64,000 nucleotides of DNA from Phyllobacterium bourgognense (GCF_003337575.1 NZ_QPJM01000011.1:62001-126000); one strand, 5' to 3'; numbered from the stretch's first letter, positions 45,410 to 55,101 are shown. Notes: generated by a model from the letters alone, not told the origin. Numbers and translations are program-made.

Positions 45410-45444
45410 AGTGGTTTGAGAAGCACCTTTGGACCGGGCTGTGT

Positions 45445-48300
45445 CTATCGCCTAAGATTCTCGAGCAGATGACGCGCCTTCGCTACGTTCGCACAGGGCG
45501 GTACGTTATCGAATTCGGCGCAGATGGGCGACAGCAAATCGGCTGCTGCCACGTGGCGGTCGGTTTCCGCCCACAGTTCCGCCAGAGCCGTCGAGGCTCG
45601 CAGCCGGAAGAAAAGCGCACCGCTTTCTCTTGCGGTCTCCGTGGCCAGCAGCAGCGTTTCCGAGGCGCCGGGCAAGTCGCCGTCCCACCACTGTAGCAGC
45701 CCGCGCACCCGCTGCAGTTCCGGCTGGGACCAGTACTCGCCTTGGCGATCGGCACGATCGAAGGCAGCGCTCAGGCTGTCACGCGCGAGCGCGATACGTT
45801 CATGACGCAATGCGGCTTCCGCGAGCATGGCGAGATATAAAGGCACCCGGACAAGGAAATTGTTGGCAACGAGTTGCCCGATCGCCAGTTGCATCGCGTC
45901 GACACCCTCGCGTTCGCCGTCCATGCTCCTCACGGCGCCCTCGTAGAAATGACAGACGGGTCGCCAGATGGCGATATCGCGCAAGGTAAGATTACGCGCT
46001 AGCACCACAACATGTCGGCGCACAGTTTCGCTCTCGCCGGACCAGAGCGCGATAGGCAAGGCCGCCTGTGCAAGGGCGTTGGAATGCGAAACCAAGTGGT
46101 CGAGCGCAAGGCTGTGATCGAGCGCATCCTGGAGCGCCGTCGTCGCCTCGCTTCGATCGCCAGCCACCCAGGCCGCCGTCGCCAGAGCCACGCGGATCGA
46201 CACGAACCGGTCCATCTGAAATCGGGCGACGCCCGTTCGCTTCGCGGTGATCGCATGCTCGCGCACGAGCCTCTTCAGGTCATCGTAGGCAAACCGGACG
46301 TCGCCACAGTAAAAGGCGGCCATCAGCCTCACCCGTTCTCCTTCCGCTATGACCGCCCCCTCATTTTCCCGATCGGCGAGCTCGGCAAACTGCCTGAGCG
46401 TCGTGATTGCCTGCCTGTGCCGTCCGGTGAAGCTTTGCAGTATGCCAAGTCCCCACAAGGTACGAAGCTGGTAATCGGCATTGCCGATCTCGCGGGCCAA
46501 TTGGTTGGCCTCCATCCACGCCGCGTCGGCTTCGGGTCCAAAATGGTCGGAGAAATTGAGGCCCGAGGCGTAGGACGCGATCAGTTTCATTTTGACAGCG
46601 GGGTCGCATCGCGACAGGGCTTCGACTGATTGCAGTGCCCGTTCTACGCGCCGGCGACTTTCAGCGACGGTCGACAACTCGTCCCAAAGCGGAATTGCAG
46701 CGCTGGTAAGACGCACGCCGACCTCGGGATCGGCGCCTTCGCCTAAAGTCCAATCGATCGCCTTGCGCAAGTCGTTAATTCGCGGTTCGTAAGTGGCGGT
46801 CCATTGGTTCCTCGGCTGCCATTGCCACTCCGCCTCGGCTTGCTCGAACAGTCGTAGAAGATGGCGCGCATGGTTGGAATGAGCGTCGGCGGCTTCTCCA
46901 CTCCTGTTTAGCCGCTCGGCCGCAAAGCTGCGAGTACTGTCGAGCAGGCGATAGCGTGGCACGCCGGCATCGTACGCGACCGACAGGAGCGATTTCGCGG
47001 CGAGGCTTTCAGTGCACGCCGCTATCTCCTCGATGCTTCCGCCGATGCGGCCAGCGACGCCGATGACATCCGAGAGAAAGAAGCTTGCCGAAAAAACCGA
47101 AAGCAACCGCAGGAGCCGAGCCTCATCCCGGGAGAGGAGTTGGTAGCTCCAATCCAGGGTCGCAAGAAGGGTCTGGTGGCGCGGTAGAGTTTCGCGAGAT
47201 CCCGCGTTGAGCGGCTCGAAGCTGCGTTCGAGAAGACCGAGCAAGGTTGCCAGATCCATAGCCGCCAGCCTCGACGCGGCGAGTTCGATCGCAAGCGCGA
47301 TGCCGTCGAGACGTCGACAAATGCCGACCACCGCCGACGCGTCCTTATCATCTAACACGAAGCCGCACGCCTCGTTTGCCGTCCTGACAAAGAGCTCGAC
47401 GGCAGCAAAGGCCAGGGCATCCTTTCGGTTGGTGCCACCATTCTCGTCTGGATATGGGAGCGGGGACAACCGATAGATATTCTCGGACCGCGAGCGGAGC
47501 GGTTCCCGGCTCGTCGCGATGATGTGGATGCTGGGAATCGCTAGCCTCAGATGCTCCGCGATGGCGGAGGCCGTGCTAAGAACATGCTCGCAATTGTCGA
47601 GCACAAGCAGCATTTCGCAATCCCGCAATGTTTCGACGATGCCGGCAAGCACATTGGTCCATTTGCCGCTGACACCCAGCGAAGCCGCAATCGTCGCGTC
47701 CACGAGCTGTGGGTCACCGATGGTGGCGAGATCTACGAAGCAAACACCATCGCCATAGCGTTTCAGAAGGCGGCTCGCTGTGGCCAATGCGACGGTCGTT
47801 TTGCCGACTCCGGCCGGGCCGACAACAGTCACTAATTTTTCCTTGGCAAGTTTGGCTTCGAGCGCGGCGATTACTTGATCGCGACCAATGATCGGCGCGA
47901 TGTTCGGCAGTTCTCTCGCTGGCGCCTTGCCAGAATCGAAAGCCGACGGCGAGTGATCTCCTCCATAGACACGCAGCGGCGCGACAAAGCGATAGCCGCG
48001 GCCGCTTACCGTGGCGATGCACGATAGTCCTGACGCTTGTAGCCGAAGAGCACGGCGCAAGGCGGCGATGTTGACCTTCAGGTTGCTTTCATGCACGAAG
48101 GTGTCCGGCCAGACGAAGCTCATCAGCTGATCCTTGCCGACGACTTCCCCCGCGTGGATGAGGAGCAGGTGGAGCAGATCCAGAGCCCGGGCTCCCACCC
48201 GCAGCGGGTTGTCGCCAAGCATCAACAGTTGCCGGTTTGGAATGAACCGATAGTCACCGAAGCAATATGTCTTATCGTCTAGTTTGCCGGATCGTTCCAT
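45445..48300 (-). CDS. Large winged-helix/STAND ATPase regulator
   Basis: 951 residues from ATG 48300 (GGGGG upstream); a longer frame to 48519 lacks a ribosome site. Layout: OmpR-type winged helix at about 25-108 (ALDLLHLLLIHAGEVVGKDQLMSFVWPDTFVHESNLKVNI; GRGYRF wing), then an NB-ARC-like ATPase with Walker A GPAGVGKTT at 161-169, LLVLDNCEHVL Walker B, and an ATSREPL sensor segment, followed by about 500 residues of TPR-like helical repeats ending ADLLSPICAEFD. This is a CadC/AfsR-like signal-transduction ATPase regulator that reads a ligand via the repeats. Its C-terminal end resembles the partial gene at 63208-64000. Confidence 0.88.
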   Translation of the reverse strand: MERSGKLDDKTYCFGDYRFIPNRQLLMLGDNPLRVGARALDLLHLLLIHAGEVVGKDQLMSFVWPDTFVHESNLKVNIAALRRALRLQASGLSCIATVSGRGYRFVAPLRVYGGDHSPSAFDSGKAPARELPNIAPIIGRDQVIAALEAKLAKEKLVTVVGPAGVGKTTVALATASRLLKRYGDGVCFVDLATIGDPQLVDATIAASLGVSGKWTNVLAGIVETLRDCEMLLVLDNCEHVLSTASAIAEHLRLAIPSIHIIATSREPLRSRSENIYRLSPLPYPDENGGTNRKDALAFAAVELFVRTANEACGFVLDDKDASAVVGICRRLDGIALAIELAASRLAAMDLATLLGLLERSFEPLNAGSRETLPRHQTLLATLDWSYQLLSRDEARLLRLLSVFSASFFLSDVIGVAGRIGGSIEEIAACTESLAAKSLLSVAYDAGVPRYRLLDSTRSFAAERLNRSGEAADAHSNHARHLLRLFEQAEAEWQWQPRNQWTATYEPRINDLRKAIDWTLGEGADPEVGVRLTSAAIPLWDELSTVAESRRRVERALQSVEALSRCDPAVKMKLIASYASGLNFSDHFGPEADAAWMEANQLAREIGNADYQLRTLWGLGILQSFTGRHRQAITTLRQFAELADRENEGAVIAEGERVRLMAAFYCGDVRFAYDDLKRLVREHAITAKRTGVARFQMDRFVSIRVALATAAWVAGDRSEATTALQDALDHSLALDHLVSHSNALAQAALPIALWSGESETVRRHVVVLARNLTLRDIAIWRPVCHFYEGAVRSMDGEREGVDAMQLAIGQLVANNFLVRVPLYLAMLAEAALRHERIALARDSLSAAFDRADRQGEYWSQPELQRVRGLLQWWDGDLPGASETLLLATETARESGALFFRLRASTALAELWAETDRHVAAADLLSPICAEFDNVPPCANVAKARHLLENLRR

Positions 48301-48869
48301 GCACCCCCGAATGACTCCGTAATGAACGCACTGTTGCGAGTTGGGCCTGCCTGCATCTGCCAGAACGCACCCCAGGCTCGGCTTGGTGAGCTTTGGCGTG
48401 CCAGCCAAATTTAACCTCTTAGTCCGCTCGCGTACAGCACCGTTCGGACGCGGCGATCGGAAGTACACGTCGCGTCGTGATGATGCAGCAATCGCCAAAG
48501 CAGGAGGCCGTTGCTCCATCTCGCCTATCGTAGCATCTGGTTTTATCCGCCGCGACCGGAGCGCTGGTTCTCCCTTCTGTTACGACTATCCAGAGGCAGC
48601 CCAGTTTTACAACCACCCTATCAGAATTACCTTTTTTTACCCCCAATTTGGCTCGTTCGGTTGTAATGTGCTTCGCACGCAACGTTGTTTTGCATACGGT
48701 CTCTGGCAGTCCGGCCGTTCGAGGACAATCGCGATGACCAAGCGATGGCAGCTCGGCTGCTACCCGAACCGTGGTTGCCTGGACGATAACGACTTGAGAG
48801 GCTTGCAATGAGCTTACCGCAAGAACCCGATTCAGTCCCCGGAACGGCAGCCTAAGCCGAGGAAAAACG
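48301..48869. other. Intergenic region between the ATPase regulator and GlcG-like gene
   Basis: 569 bp, divergent promoters expected. A 156-codon plus-strand frame lies here but overlaps the regulator start region and has no ribosome site or family. Nothing else recognised. Confidence 0.45.
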
Positions 48870-49298
48870 ATGCCTTGTTCTCGCACCACCCTCACCCTCT
48901 CTGATGCGAAGCGGATGCTAGAGGCGGGTGAAGCCAGAGCCGCAAGCTTCGGCATTGCGTACAACATTGCCGTCGTCGATGACGGTGGCGCGCTCGTGGC
49001 GTTTGTGCGTCAGGACGGTGCCCTCATCGGAAGCATCGATCTTGCCATCGGCAAGGCAGTGACGGCCCGTTTATTCGATAAGACCACCGCCTATCTGAGC
49101 GAACTGGCGCAGCCCGGTGCGCCGCTCTTCGGCATCGAGCAAAGCAATGGCGGGCGGGTCGTCATCTTCGGCGGCGGAATTCCGGTGCGCATCGACGGTG
49201 AAATCATTGGTGCGGTGGGCGCGAGCGCCGGAACGATCGAGCAAGATATTTCAGTCGCTGAGGCGGCGACCGCGGCACTCAATTCAAGCAACGCCTAA
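48870..49298 (+). CDS. GlcG/HbpS family heme-binding-like protein
   Basis: 142 residues of the GlcG/HbpS fold (DUF336): LTLSDAKRMLEAGEARAASFG, then NIAVVDDGGALVAFVRQDGALIGSIDLAIGKAVTA and GGRVVIFGGGIPVRIDGEIIGAVGASAGTIEQD, the typical closing motif. Family members bind heme or stabilise partner enzymes, and frequently accompany redox enzyme operons. No signal peptide. It stands upstream of the molybdoenzyme operon on the same strand, with a decayed GFA gene between. Start taken at 48870 for the best fit to family starts. Confidence 0.87.
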   Translation: MPCSRTTLTLSDAKRMLEAGEARAASFGIAYNIAVVDDGGALVAFVRQDGALIGSIDLAIGKAVTARLFDKTTAYLSELAQPGAPLFGIEQSNGGRVVIFGGGIPVRIDGEIIGAVGASAGTIEQDISVAEAATAALNSSNA

Positions 49299-49331
49299 CG
49301 AGACATCAGTGATGAAAGCGGCATTCCACCG

Positions 49332-49482
49332 TCGAGGTAGGTGGCATGGTCATGAGGCGTCTGCGCAATGCTCATGCCGCGCGCTCAGGTTCTGGCGCGA
49401 CACCGATCCCGCCGTTGTCGCGTCTTTCCTTGCCTCGACTGCAAAAGGTGTTCGTCACGATCGGCAGCGTCGACAATTCTTA
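49332..49482 (+). pseudogene. Decayed internally deleted copy of a GFA-family gene
   Basis: The stretch matches the gene at 53332 in pieces: CGAGGTA before the start, the CA-rich first zinc region (GCGCAATGCTCATGCCGCG), a TGCCTCGACTGCAAA piece that reads CLDCK (the CxxC zinc motif), and then VFVTIGSVDN in another frame. About 190 bp that separate these in the intact copy are missing, and the frame is broken. So a duplicate GFA gene lies at the left border of the molybdoenzyme operon and an intact one at the right. The 293 bp that follow (49483-49775) hold nothing else recognised apart from the operon promoter region. Confidence 0.75.
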
Positions 49483-49775
49483 GGGCATAAACCTGTAGTG
49501 GAAATATTACCAGGATCACCTACTGCCACTAGACATGTCGCATTCGGACAACACGCCCGGGTAATCTCTGTCCCGAGGTCCCCGCCTTCATGACGTTCGC
49601 GGCACCACGTCGAGCGGCCAAGAACTAAACGGACTCGGCTTTGCGTTGGCGGTTGTTGATGTCCAAGCGCCGGTTAAAAGAGGTAAATTTCCGGTCAACT
49701 GTTCTTTGCAGCTTCGCAAGCCGCGAGTACGGTTGCACGCGATAGCCAAGTATTCAAAACTGCGGAAGGCGTGCC

Positions 49776-50237
49776 ATGTTTGACATCACGGTAAATGGCG
49801 TTAGGCATCGAGTAGACGTGGTTCCCGAGATGCCTTTGCTCTGGGTTTTGCGCGATGAGCTCGGCATAACAAGTCCTAAGTATGGTTGCGGAATAGCCCA
49901 ATGCGGCGCTTGTACTGTGCAAGTCGATGGAGCAGCCGTTCGCTCCTGTCAGGCGCGTATGGCTGATATTGCGGGCAAGGCGATAACTACGATTGAAGCC
50001 GTGGGCAATGGCAAGCTGCACCCGGTGCAGGAGGCCTGGATCGAACATCAGGTACCCCAGTGCGGCTACTGTCAGACCGGTCAAATCATCCAGGCGATCT
50101 CGCTCCTCGAGACAATTCCCAATCCAACCGATGAGGATATCAACGAGGTCATGTCGGGCAATCTCTGCAGATGTGGCACGTATGAACGTATTCGCGTCGC
50201 CATCCATGCAGCCGCTAAGAAGATTGGAGGGATTTGA
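49776..50237 (+). CDS. [2Fe-2S] subunit of isoquinoline-1-oxidoreductase-type molybdoenzyme (IorA-like)
   Basis: 153 residues, cytoplasmic-looking and short: plant-type cluster ligands C38, C43, C46 and C58 ([14 protein letters not shown]) and the second cluster C96, C99, C131 and C133 ([13 protein letters not shown]). The two-subunit plan with no FAD subunit, and the form MFDITVNG, indicate the IorAB group rather than the Pao/xanthine group. It has no leader and probably rides with its large subunit through the Tat system. Separated from that gene by one base. Confidence 0.9.
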   Translation: MFDITVNGVRHRVDVVPEMPLLWVLRDELGITSPKYGCGIAQCGACTVQVDGAAVRSCQARMADIAGKAITTIEAVGNGKLHPVQEAWIEHQVPQCGYCQTGQIIQAISLLETIPNPTDEDINEVMSGNLCRCGTYERIRVAIHAAAKKIGGI

Positions 50238-50238
50238 G

Positions 50239-52497
50239 ATGGTCCATGTGCCAAGTCTTTCCCGCCGTGCCTTCGTTTTCGGCTCCGTCGCGGTCGCGGG
50301 AGGTGTGGCGTTCGGGCAGTATGGTCATGCCGAACAGGCACCTTCTTCCGCTGTCGCGACGAATCCGTTGACGGCGGAGCTCGGTCCGAATTCGGTTACC
50401 TTCAATCCTTGGGTCGAGATCAGTCCTGAAAAAATCACCCTGATTGCCCAGCATGCCGACAAAGGCCAGGGCGTCGGTTCTATCCAGGCTCTCATGATCG
50501 CCGAGGAGTTGGACCTCGAGCCGGGCCAATTTGAGATTCGCTTCGCCGGACCTAGTCCAGCCTATTTCAATACGGGCTTTGCACACGAACTTGCGCCGTT
50601 CATGGCAGCAGACCAAAGCCCCGAAGCCGAGAAGGCTCGCGCGGCAGCGCTGGAATGGCTCAGGAAGGCTGGTCTGCAGATGACCGGGGGCTCCAGTGCG
50701 ATTCCAGATACCTACGAAAAGCTGCGCATGGCCGGCGCGATCGCGCGCGAAACGCTCAAGGCGGCCGCAGCCAAGCGCAGCGGAGTCGCGGCCGCCGACT
50801 TACGCACAGAGGCCGGAAGCGTGATCCTGCCCGAGGGGACGAAAATTCCGTACGTCGCGCTTTCGGCCGATGCGGCGAAGATTACGCCGGTTGCGGTCGC
50901 CAAGCTCCGCGAACCATCACAATGGCGATTTATTGGCAAGCCGATGGAGCGACTCGATATCCGATCGAAAGTCACCGGCGAAATGAAGTTCGGTATCGAC
51001 CGGACGATGGACGGCATGGTTTACGCGGCCGTCAAGCTGAATCCCAACAAGGGTCAGCCGATCAAGTCGTATGACGCGAGCAAAGCTCAGTCGATGCCCG
51101 GGGTCCAGACTATCCTCAAGATATCGAATGGTATCGCGGTGATTGCAACGAACAGCTGGTACGCGATGCAAGCGGCCGAGGTTGTCGACTGCGTATGGGA
51201 ACCGAGCAAATATCCGGCCGAGCAGGCTGACCACTGGAACGTCGTTGCCTCTTCCTTTGCTCCACGATTCCTCGGCAAGGAGTGGCGCAACGACGGCAAG
51301 ATCGATGCTGGGTTGGAAGATGGGACGCTGGTCGAGGCGGAATACCGCGCACCCTACGTGGGGCATCAACCGTTGGAGCCGCTCAACGGCATAGGCATCG
51401 TTACCGACAGGGGAATGGAAATCTGGGTCGGACATCAAACGCCACAATCAGTGCAGTTCATCGCTGCCACAGCGATTGGCATGAAGCCAGAACAGGTGAC
51501 CTTTCATAACGAGTGGATGGGTGGGAGCTTCGGACATCGCCTCGAATTCGAGAATATCAGAGTACTTGCCGAGATCGCTAACCAGATGCGCGGGATACCG
51601 GTGAAGCTCATCTTCTCGCGGAAGGAGGATTTCCTGCAGGACATTCCCCGGCAGATTGCGATGGGCAGGTATAGGGGAAGTGTCAAGGATGGAAAGATAA
51701 TCGCGGCCGATTTGCAGGTGGCCGCAACAGCGCCATTCAAAGAGCTCCAGGCGAGGATGGGCGCGCCCACGAAGGACCCCGATGGCCAACTGGCGGTTGG
51801 CATCTGGAACGTGTACTACAATATTCCCAATTACCGGGCGACAAGCTTCGAAGTACAAGGGCTGTCACCGTCCACGACCTGGCGGTCCGTAGGGGCTTCA
51901 GCCAACGGATTCTTCACCGAGAGTTTCATCGACGAGTTGATGCACGCCGCGGGGCTCGATCCGCTCATGGCGCGCATCGAGATGTGCAAGATTCCGATCT
52001 ACCGGAAGCTCTTGGAAACCGTTGGTGAGATGGCGGACTGGAAGGGACCCCTGGGAAGCGGGAAAGGCCGCGGTGTAGCGTTTGTCGAGTCGTTTGGCAC
52101 GGCGGTGGCTGAAATCGTCGAGGTGACGATGACCGACGCTGGCATCAAGATCGACAAGGTCTGGGTGGCCGCTGATGTCGGCAAGGTCGTCGATCCTGTC
52201 AACTTCGAGAATCTCGTCCAGGGCGGCGTCGTCTGGGGTCTTGGCCATGCCATGAACTGCGAACTCACCTATGCCAAGGGGGCTGTCCAACAGACCAATT
52301 ATAACCACCACGAGGCCATGCGCATGTATCAGTGTCCCGTGATCGAGGTGCGTGGCCTGGAAAACGACTACACAGTCAGGGGCATTGGTGAGCCACCCGT
52401 ACCACCTGCGGCGCCCGCGCTCGCTAACGCCATCTTCGCCGCGACCGGCAAGCGTATCCGCGAGATGCCGTTCAACAAGTTCATCGATTTCGTGTGA
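50239..52497 (+). CDS. Tat-exported molybdopterin subunit of IorB-type aldehyde/N-heterocycle oxidoreductase
   Basis: 752 residues from ATG 50239, preceded by GGAGGG. Begins with a twin-arginine leader (SLSRRAFVFGSVAVAGGVAF). Aldehyde-oxidase large-subunit features: FVEISPEKITLIAQHADKGQG-like start in outline, GGSFGHRLEFE (Mo-cofactor contact), a PLMARIEMC segment and, at the C-terminus, GIGEPPVPP with the probable catalytic Glu (about 718). IorB-type enzymes insert oxygen from water next to a heterocyclic N or oxidise aldehydes, passing electrons via the small subunit to a c-type cytochrome. A diheme cytochrome gene follows by 9 bp. Confidence 0.9.
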   Translation: MVHVPSLSRRAFVFGSVAVAGGVAFGQYGHAEQAPSSAVATNPLTAELGPNSVTFNPWVEISPEKITLIAQHADKGQGVGSIQALMIAEELDLEPGQFEIRFAGPSPAYFNTGFAHELAPFMAADQSPEAEKARAAALEWLRKAGLQMTGGSSAIPDTYEKLRMAGAIARETLKAAAAKRSGVAAADLRTEAGSVILPEGTKIPYVALSADAAKITPVAVAKLREPSQWRFIGKPMERLDIRSKVTGEMKFGIDRTMDGMVYAAVKLNPNKGQPIKSYDASKAQSMPGVQTILKISNGIAVIATNSWYAMQAAEVVDCVWEPSKYPAEQADHWNVVASSFAPRFLGKEWRNDGKIDAGLEDGTLVEAEYRAPYVGHQPLEPLNGIGIVTDRGMEIWVGHQTPQSVQFIAATAIGMKPEQVTFHNEWMGGSFGHRLEFENIRVLAEIANQMRGIPVKLIFSRKEDFLQDIPRQIAMGRYRGSVKDGKIIAADLQVAATAPFKELQARMGAPTKDPDGQLAVGIWNVYYNIPNYRATSFEVQGLSPSTTWRSVGASANGFFTESFIDELMHAAGLDPLMARIEMCKIPIYRKLLETVGEMADWKGPLGSGKGRGVAFVESFGTAVAEIVEVTMTDAGIKIDKVWVAADVGKVVDPVNFENLVQGGVVWGLGHAMNCELTYAKGAVQQTNYNHHEAMRMYQCPVIEVRGLENDYTVRGIGEPPVPPAAPALANAIFAATGKRIREMPFNKFIDFV

Positions 52498-52506
52498 GGG
52501 CGGGCC

Positions 52507-53139
52507 ATGCGAAGAACAACTCTGATCGCGCTCACCTTTGCCAGTTCATCAATCCTCGCCCTGATGGGAATGGTTATGGCTAAGGACGGGGCGAAAGATG
52601 CGCTGCCGCCCGGGAGCGTCAGCAGCGCCGCGGGGCTGCAGGCCTGGAAGAGAATTGAAGCGGTGGTGACGCACCCACGTTGTGCCAATTGTCACGTCGA
52701 TGCGAAGGCTATTCCGATCTGGACACCGGCTGGCGAAAGCAAGCCCCGAGTGCACGGCATGAATATCCATGGTGGAGAAAGCCGCATCGGGGCAGAGACG
52801 ATCCCATGTTCGACGTGTCACGTCACTTCGACCACGCCGAACGACCCCGCACCGGCGCCCTTGCATGCAGGCATCGACTGGCAGCTTGCGCCGGTGGAAT
52901 TCATCTGGTTTGGCAAGAGTGGCGCCGAGATCTGTGCCCAACTGAAGGATCCCGAACGCAATGGCGGCCGCGACGCTGACGGTCTCCTCGACCATTTGAG
53001 GCACGACGCATCGCTTAGCGGATTTATTCCGAGAGCGTGGGCGCCTGGAGCTGGCCGCACGACCCCGCCGGGAACCTTCGAGGATCACGTCAAAGACATG
53101 GCTCTTTGGGGAGCCGCCGGCCAGCCCTGTCCGGACTAA
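52507..53139 (+). CDS. Diheme c-type cytochrome, electron acceptor of the molybdoenzyme
   Basis: 210 residues with an N-terminal signal or anchor (LIALTFASSSILALMGMVMA). Two CxxCH motifs: CANCH at 59-63 and CSTCH at 101-105. Trp/Pro-rich middle (AGIDWQLAPVEFIWFGKSG) and AEICAQLKDPERNGGRDADGLLDHL resemble the cytochrome subunits found with IorAB-type aldehyde dehydrogenases. It probably takes electrons from the [2Fe-2S] subunit to the respiratory chain in the periplasm. Gap to the large-subunit gene is 9 bp, so one operon 49776-53139. Confidence 0.88.
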   Translation: MRRTTLIALTFASSSILALMGMVMAKDGAKDALPPGSVSSAAGLQAWKRIEAVVTHPRCANCHVDAKAIPIWTPAGESKPRVHGMNIHGGESRIGAETIPCSTCHVTSTTPNDPAPAPLHAGIDWQLAPVEFIWFGKSGAEICAQLKDPERNGGRDADGLLDHLRHDASLSGFIPRAWAPGAGRTTPPGTFEDHVKDMALWGAAGQPCPD

Positions 53140-53331
53140 GGAGCAGACTGTCGTGCGGTACTGTCAGTCAGCGCATGATATACTGGTCCTAGGTTTATCG
53201 GAGACCTCGTCGACGCTGCGATGTTTCCCTGGGTGTCCGGCGAGCAGATCGTACACGGGTCGTTCCGCGACACCGCGTCGCCCTCTCGCACCCCCATTGC
53301 GGCCGCCATCTCACCATCGAGGTACGCAGCT

Positions 53332-53781
53332 ATGATCCAGAAACGTACTGGCCGATGCGCATGCGGCGCGGTGGGATACGGGTTCGACATCGATCCTCAC
53401 TTTGTCGCAGTCTGTTATTGCTTCGACTGCAAAGCGGCATCGGGTGTCGAGGCGATGACACTTTTCAGCGTAGCTGAAGATGATTTCACGCTCCTAAGCG
53501 GGCAACCCAAGGCTTTTCGTTACACCGCTTCTTCGGGAAAAGGGCTGGACCGGAATTTCTGCCCCCCTTACGGCGCAAGACTGTTCACCAGCAACGCGGA
53601 AAGCTATTCGGGCATGGTCTTCGTCACGATCGGCAGCCTCGACAATCCCGAAGGCTTCGGGCCTGTGCTGGAAATGTTCACCAAGCGCCGCAATTCGAGG
53701 CTATGCCGGATGAACTCTGCCGTGTGGCCGATACCTGGGCTTCATGGACTGGTCGCCGGACTTAACTTTCCGCCCGGATAA
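53332..53781 (+). CDS. GFA family protein (S-(hydroxymethyl)glutathione synthase-like) with a lost zinc ligand
   Basis: 149 residues from ATG 53332 (GAGGT about 11 nt upstream). GFA/CENP-V fold: GRCACGAVGYGF (C9, C11), then CYCFDCKAASG (C28, C30, C33) and NFCPPYGARLF. In the family the last motif is CPxCG; here C77 is kept but the next position is Tyr80, so one structural zinc site is incomplete. His in CHCxxC is also Tyr29. It may be folded but impaired. It is next to the diheme cytochrome operon on the same strand, and a decayed twin lies on the other side of that operon. Confidence 0.8.
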   Translation: MIQKRTGRCACGAVGYGFDIDPHFVAVCYCFDCKAASGVEAMTLFSVAEDDFTLLSGQPKAFRYTASSGKGLDRNFCPPYGARLFTSNAESYSGMVFVTIGSLDNPEGFGPVLEMFTKRRNSRLCRMNSAVWPIPGLHGLVAGLNFPPG

Positions 53782-53871
53782 AATAGCGCGTGGTCGGACA
53801 ACTGGACATTTGGGCGGGTCACTTCGTGCGGGTCGGCGCGATCCTCCCAGTCCCTATGAAAGGAGGCAGGG

Positions 53872-55101
53872 ATGTTGGAGAAAGCCTATCGTGGTCAATG
53901 CGCTGCCGTAAAGGTGCATTGTACGAACGAGGCGGAGCGGCGAAAGAGGGGCCTCACGTTGTTCGCCCTCGCACTCGGAAGCTTCTGCATCGGGACGTCC
54001 GAGTTTGCGAGCATGGGGATTCTCCAGCTGTTCTCCGCGAGCCTTGGGATCGATATCCCCACGGCAACGAATGCGATCACTGCCTACGCCTTCGGTGTGG
54101 TGATCGGAGCTCCTCTCGTGACACTGGCGGCGGCGCGGCTCAACCGGAGAACCCTTCTCCTGTGCCTAATGGGCCTGTTCATCCTAGGCAACGTCCTGTC
54201 GGCGGTCGCCACCGATCTCGGCACGTTCGCCTTCGCCCGCTTCATCAGCGGCATGCCGCAAGGTGCCTATTTCGGTGCCGGCGCCGTGGTTGCGTCGTAC
54301 ATCGTTGGCCCCGGTCATGCCGGCAAGGCCTTTGCACTGGTCATGTCCGGTCTGACGATCGCGACGATCATCGGCTCGCCGCTGGCGACCTTCCTCGGCC
54401 AGAGTCTTGGCTGGCGAAACACCTATTTCAGCGTCGCCGCGGTAGCCGGTCTGGCCTTGATTGCCTTGTGGACCTGGGTGCCTCGAACCCAAGCGCTTCA
54501 GGGCGGACCCGTGGCGCAGGAACTGGCCTCACTGCGCCGGCCGGCGGTCTGGGCCATGATGCTTGTCGCGGCGCTCGGCGTGGCCAGCATCTTCGCTGTC
54601 TATACCTTTATCGGTCCCTTCGTCACCGACGTTGCAACACTCGATCAAACATGGATTCCGGCGGCGCTGGCACTATTCGGCCTCGGCATGACCGCGGGTA
54701 ATCTGATAGGCGGACGGCTGGCGGATTCATATCCCGCGCGAGGATTGGTCGTGGGCTATGGCAGCGCCCTGATCGTGCTTTCGGTGCTGGCGGCTGGTGG
54801 CGGCAATGTGCGGATACTGATGCCAGCGCTGTTTGGCGTCGGCCTCACCATGATGGTCGCCATCCCCACAATCCAGGTGCGCCTGACGCGCGTTGCTCCG
54901 GAGGCCCCCACGCTGATGGGCGCCATAAACCTCGCGGCGCTTAATGTCGCCAATGCCATCGGCGCTTGGGCAGGTAGCCTGACCATCGCAGCCGGCTACG
55001 GCCTGCTATCAGCCGTATGGGCGGGCTTCGGATTGACCCTCCTGGGTCTTCTCGTCTTTGCGCTCACTTTGCCGAAGGCACCGCAGCCGGCGCCTGCTTG
55101 A
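53872..55101 (+). CDS. MFS transporter, DHA1 family (AraJ/arabinose-efflux-like)
   Basis: 409 residues from ATG 53872 with AAAGGAGG. Twelve membrane segments. Signature LFALALGSFCIGTSEFASMGIL in segment 1 (usual GTxEFVxMG motif of DHA1 AraJ-like carriers), RLNRRTLLL loop, SGMPQGAYFGAGAVVA in segment 5, and GGRLADSYPARG. Drug/H+ antiport of small amphipathic compounds is typical. 137 bp before the CNBD-fusion oxidoreductase on the same strand, possibly co-regulated. Confidence 0.92.
   Translation: MLEKAYRGQCAAVKVHCTNEAERRKRGLTLFALALGSFCIGTSEFASMGILQLFSASLGIDIPTATNAITAYAFGVVIGAPLVTLAAARLNRRTLLLCLMGLFILGNVLSAVATDLGTFAFARFISGMPQGAYFGAGAVVASYIVGPGHAGKAFALVMSGLTIATIIGSPLATFLGQSLGWRNTYFSVAAVAGLALIALWTWVPRTQALQGGPVAQELASLRRPAVWAMMLVAALGVASIFAVYTFIGPFVTDVATLDQTWIPAALALFGLGMTAGNLIGGRLADSYPARGLVVGYGSALIVLSVLAAGGGNVRILMPALFGVGLTMMVAIPTIQVRLTRVAPEAPTLMGAINLAALNVANAIGAWAGSLTIAAGYGLLSAVWAGFGLTLLGLLVFALTLPKAPQPAPA

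Noticed and set aside
53790-54701. Plus-strand reading frame of 303 codons overlapping the MFS gene
   Set aside because: Out of frame with the transporter whose segments and ribosome site are clear; Arg/His-rich shadow.
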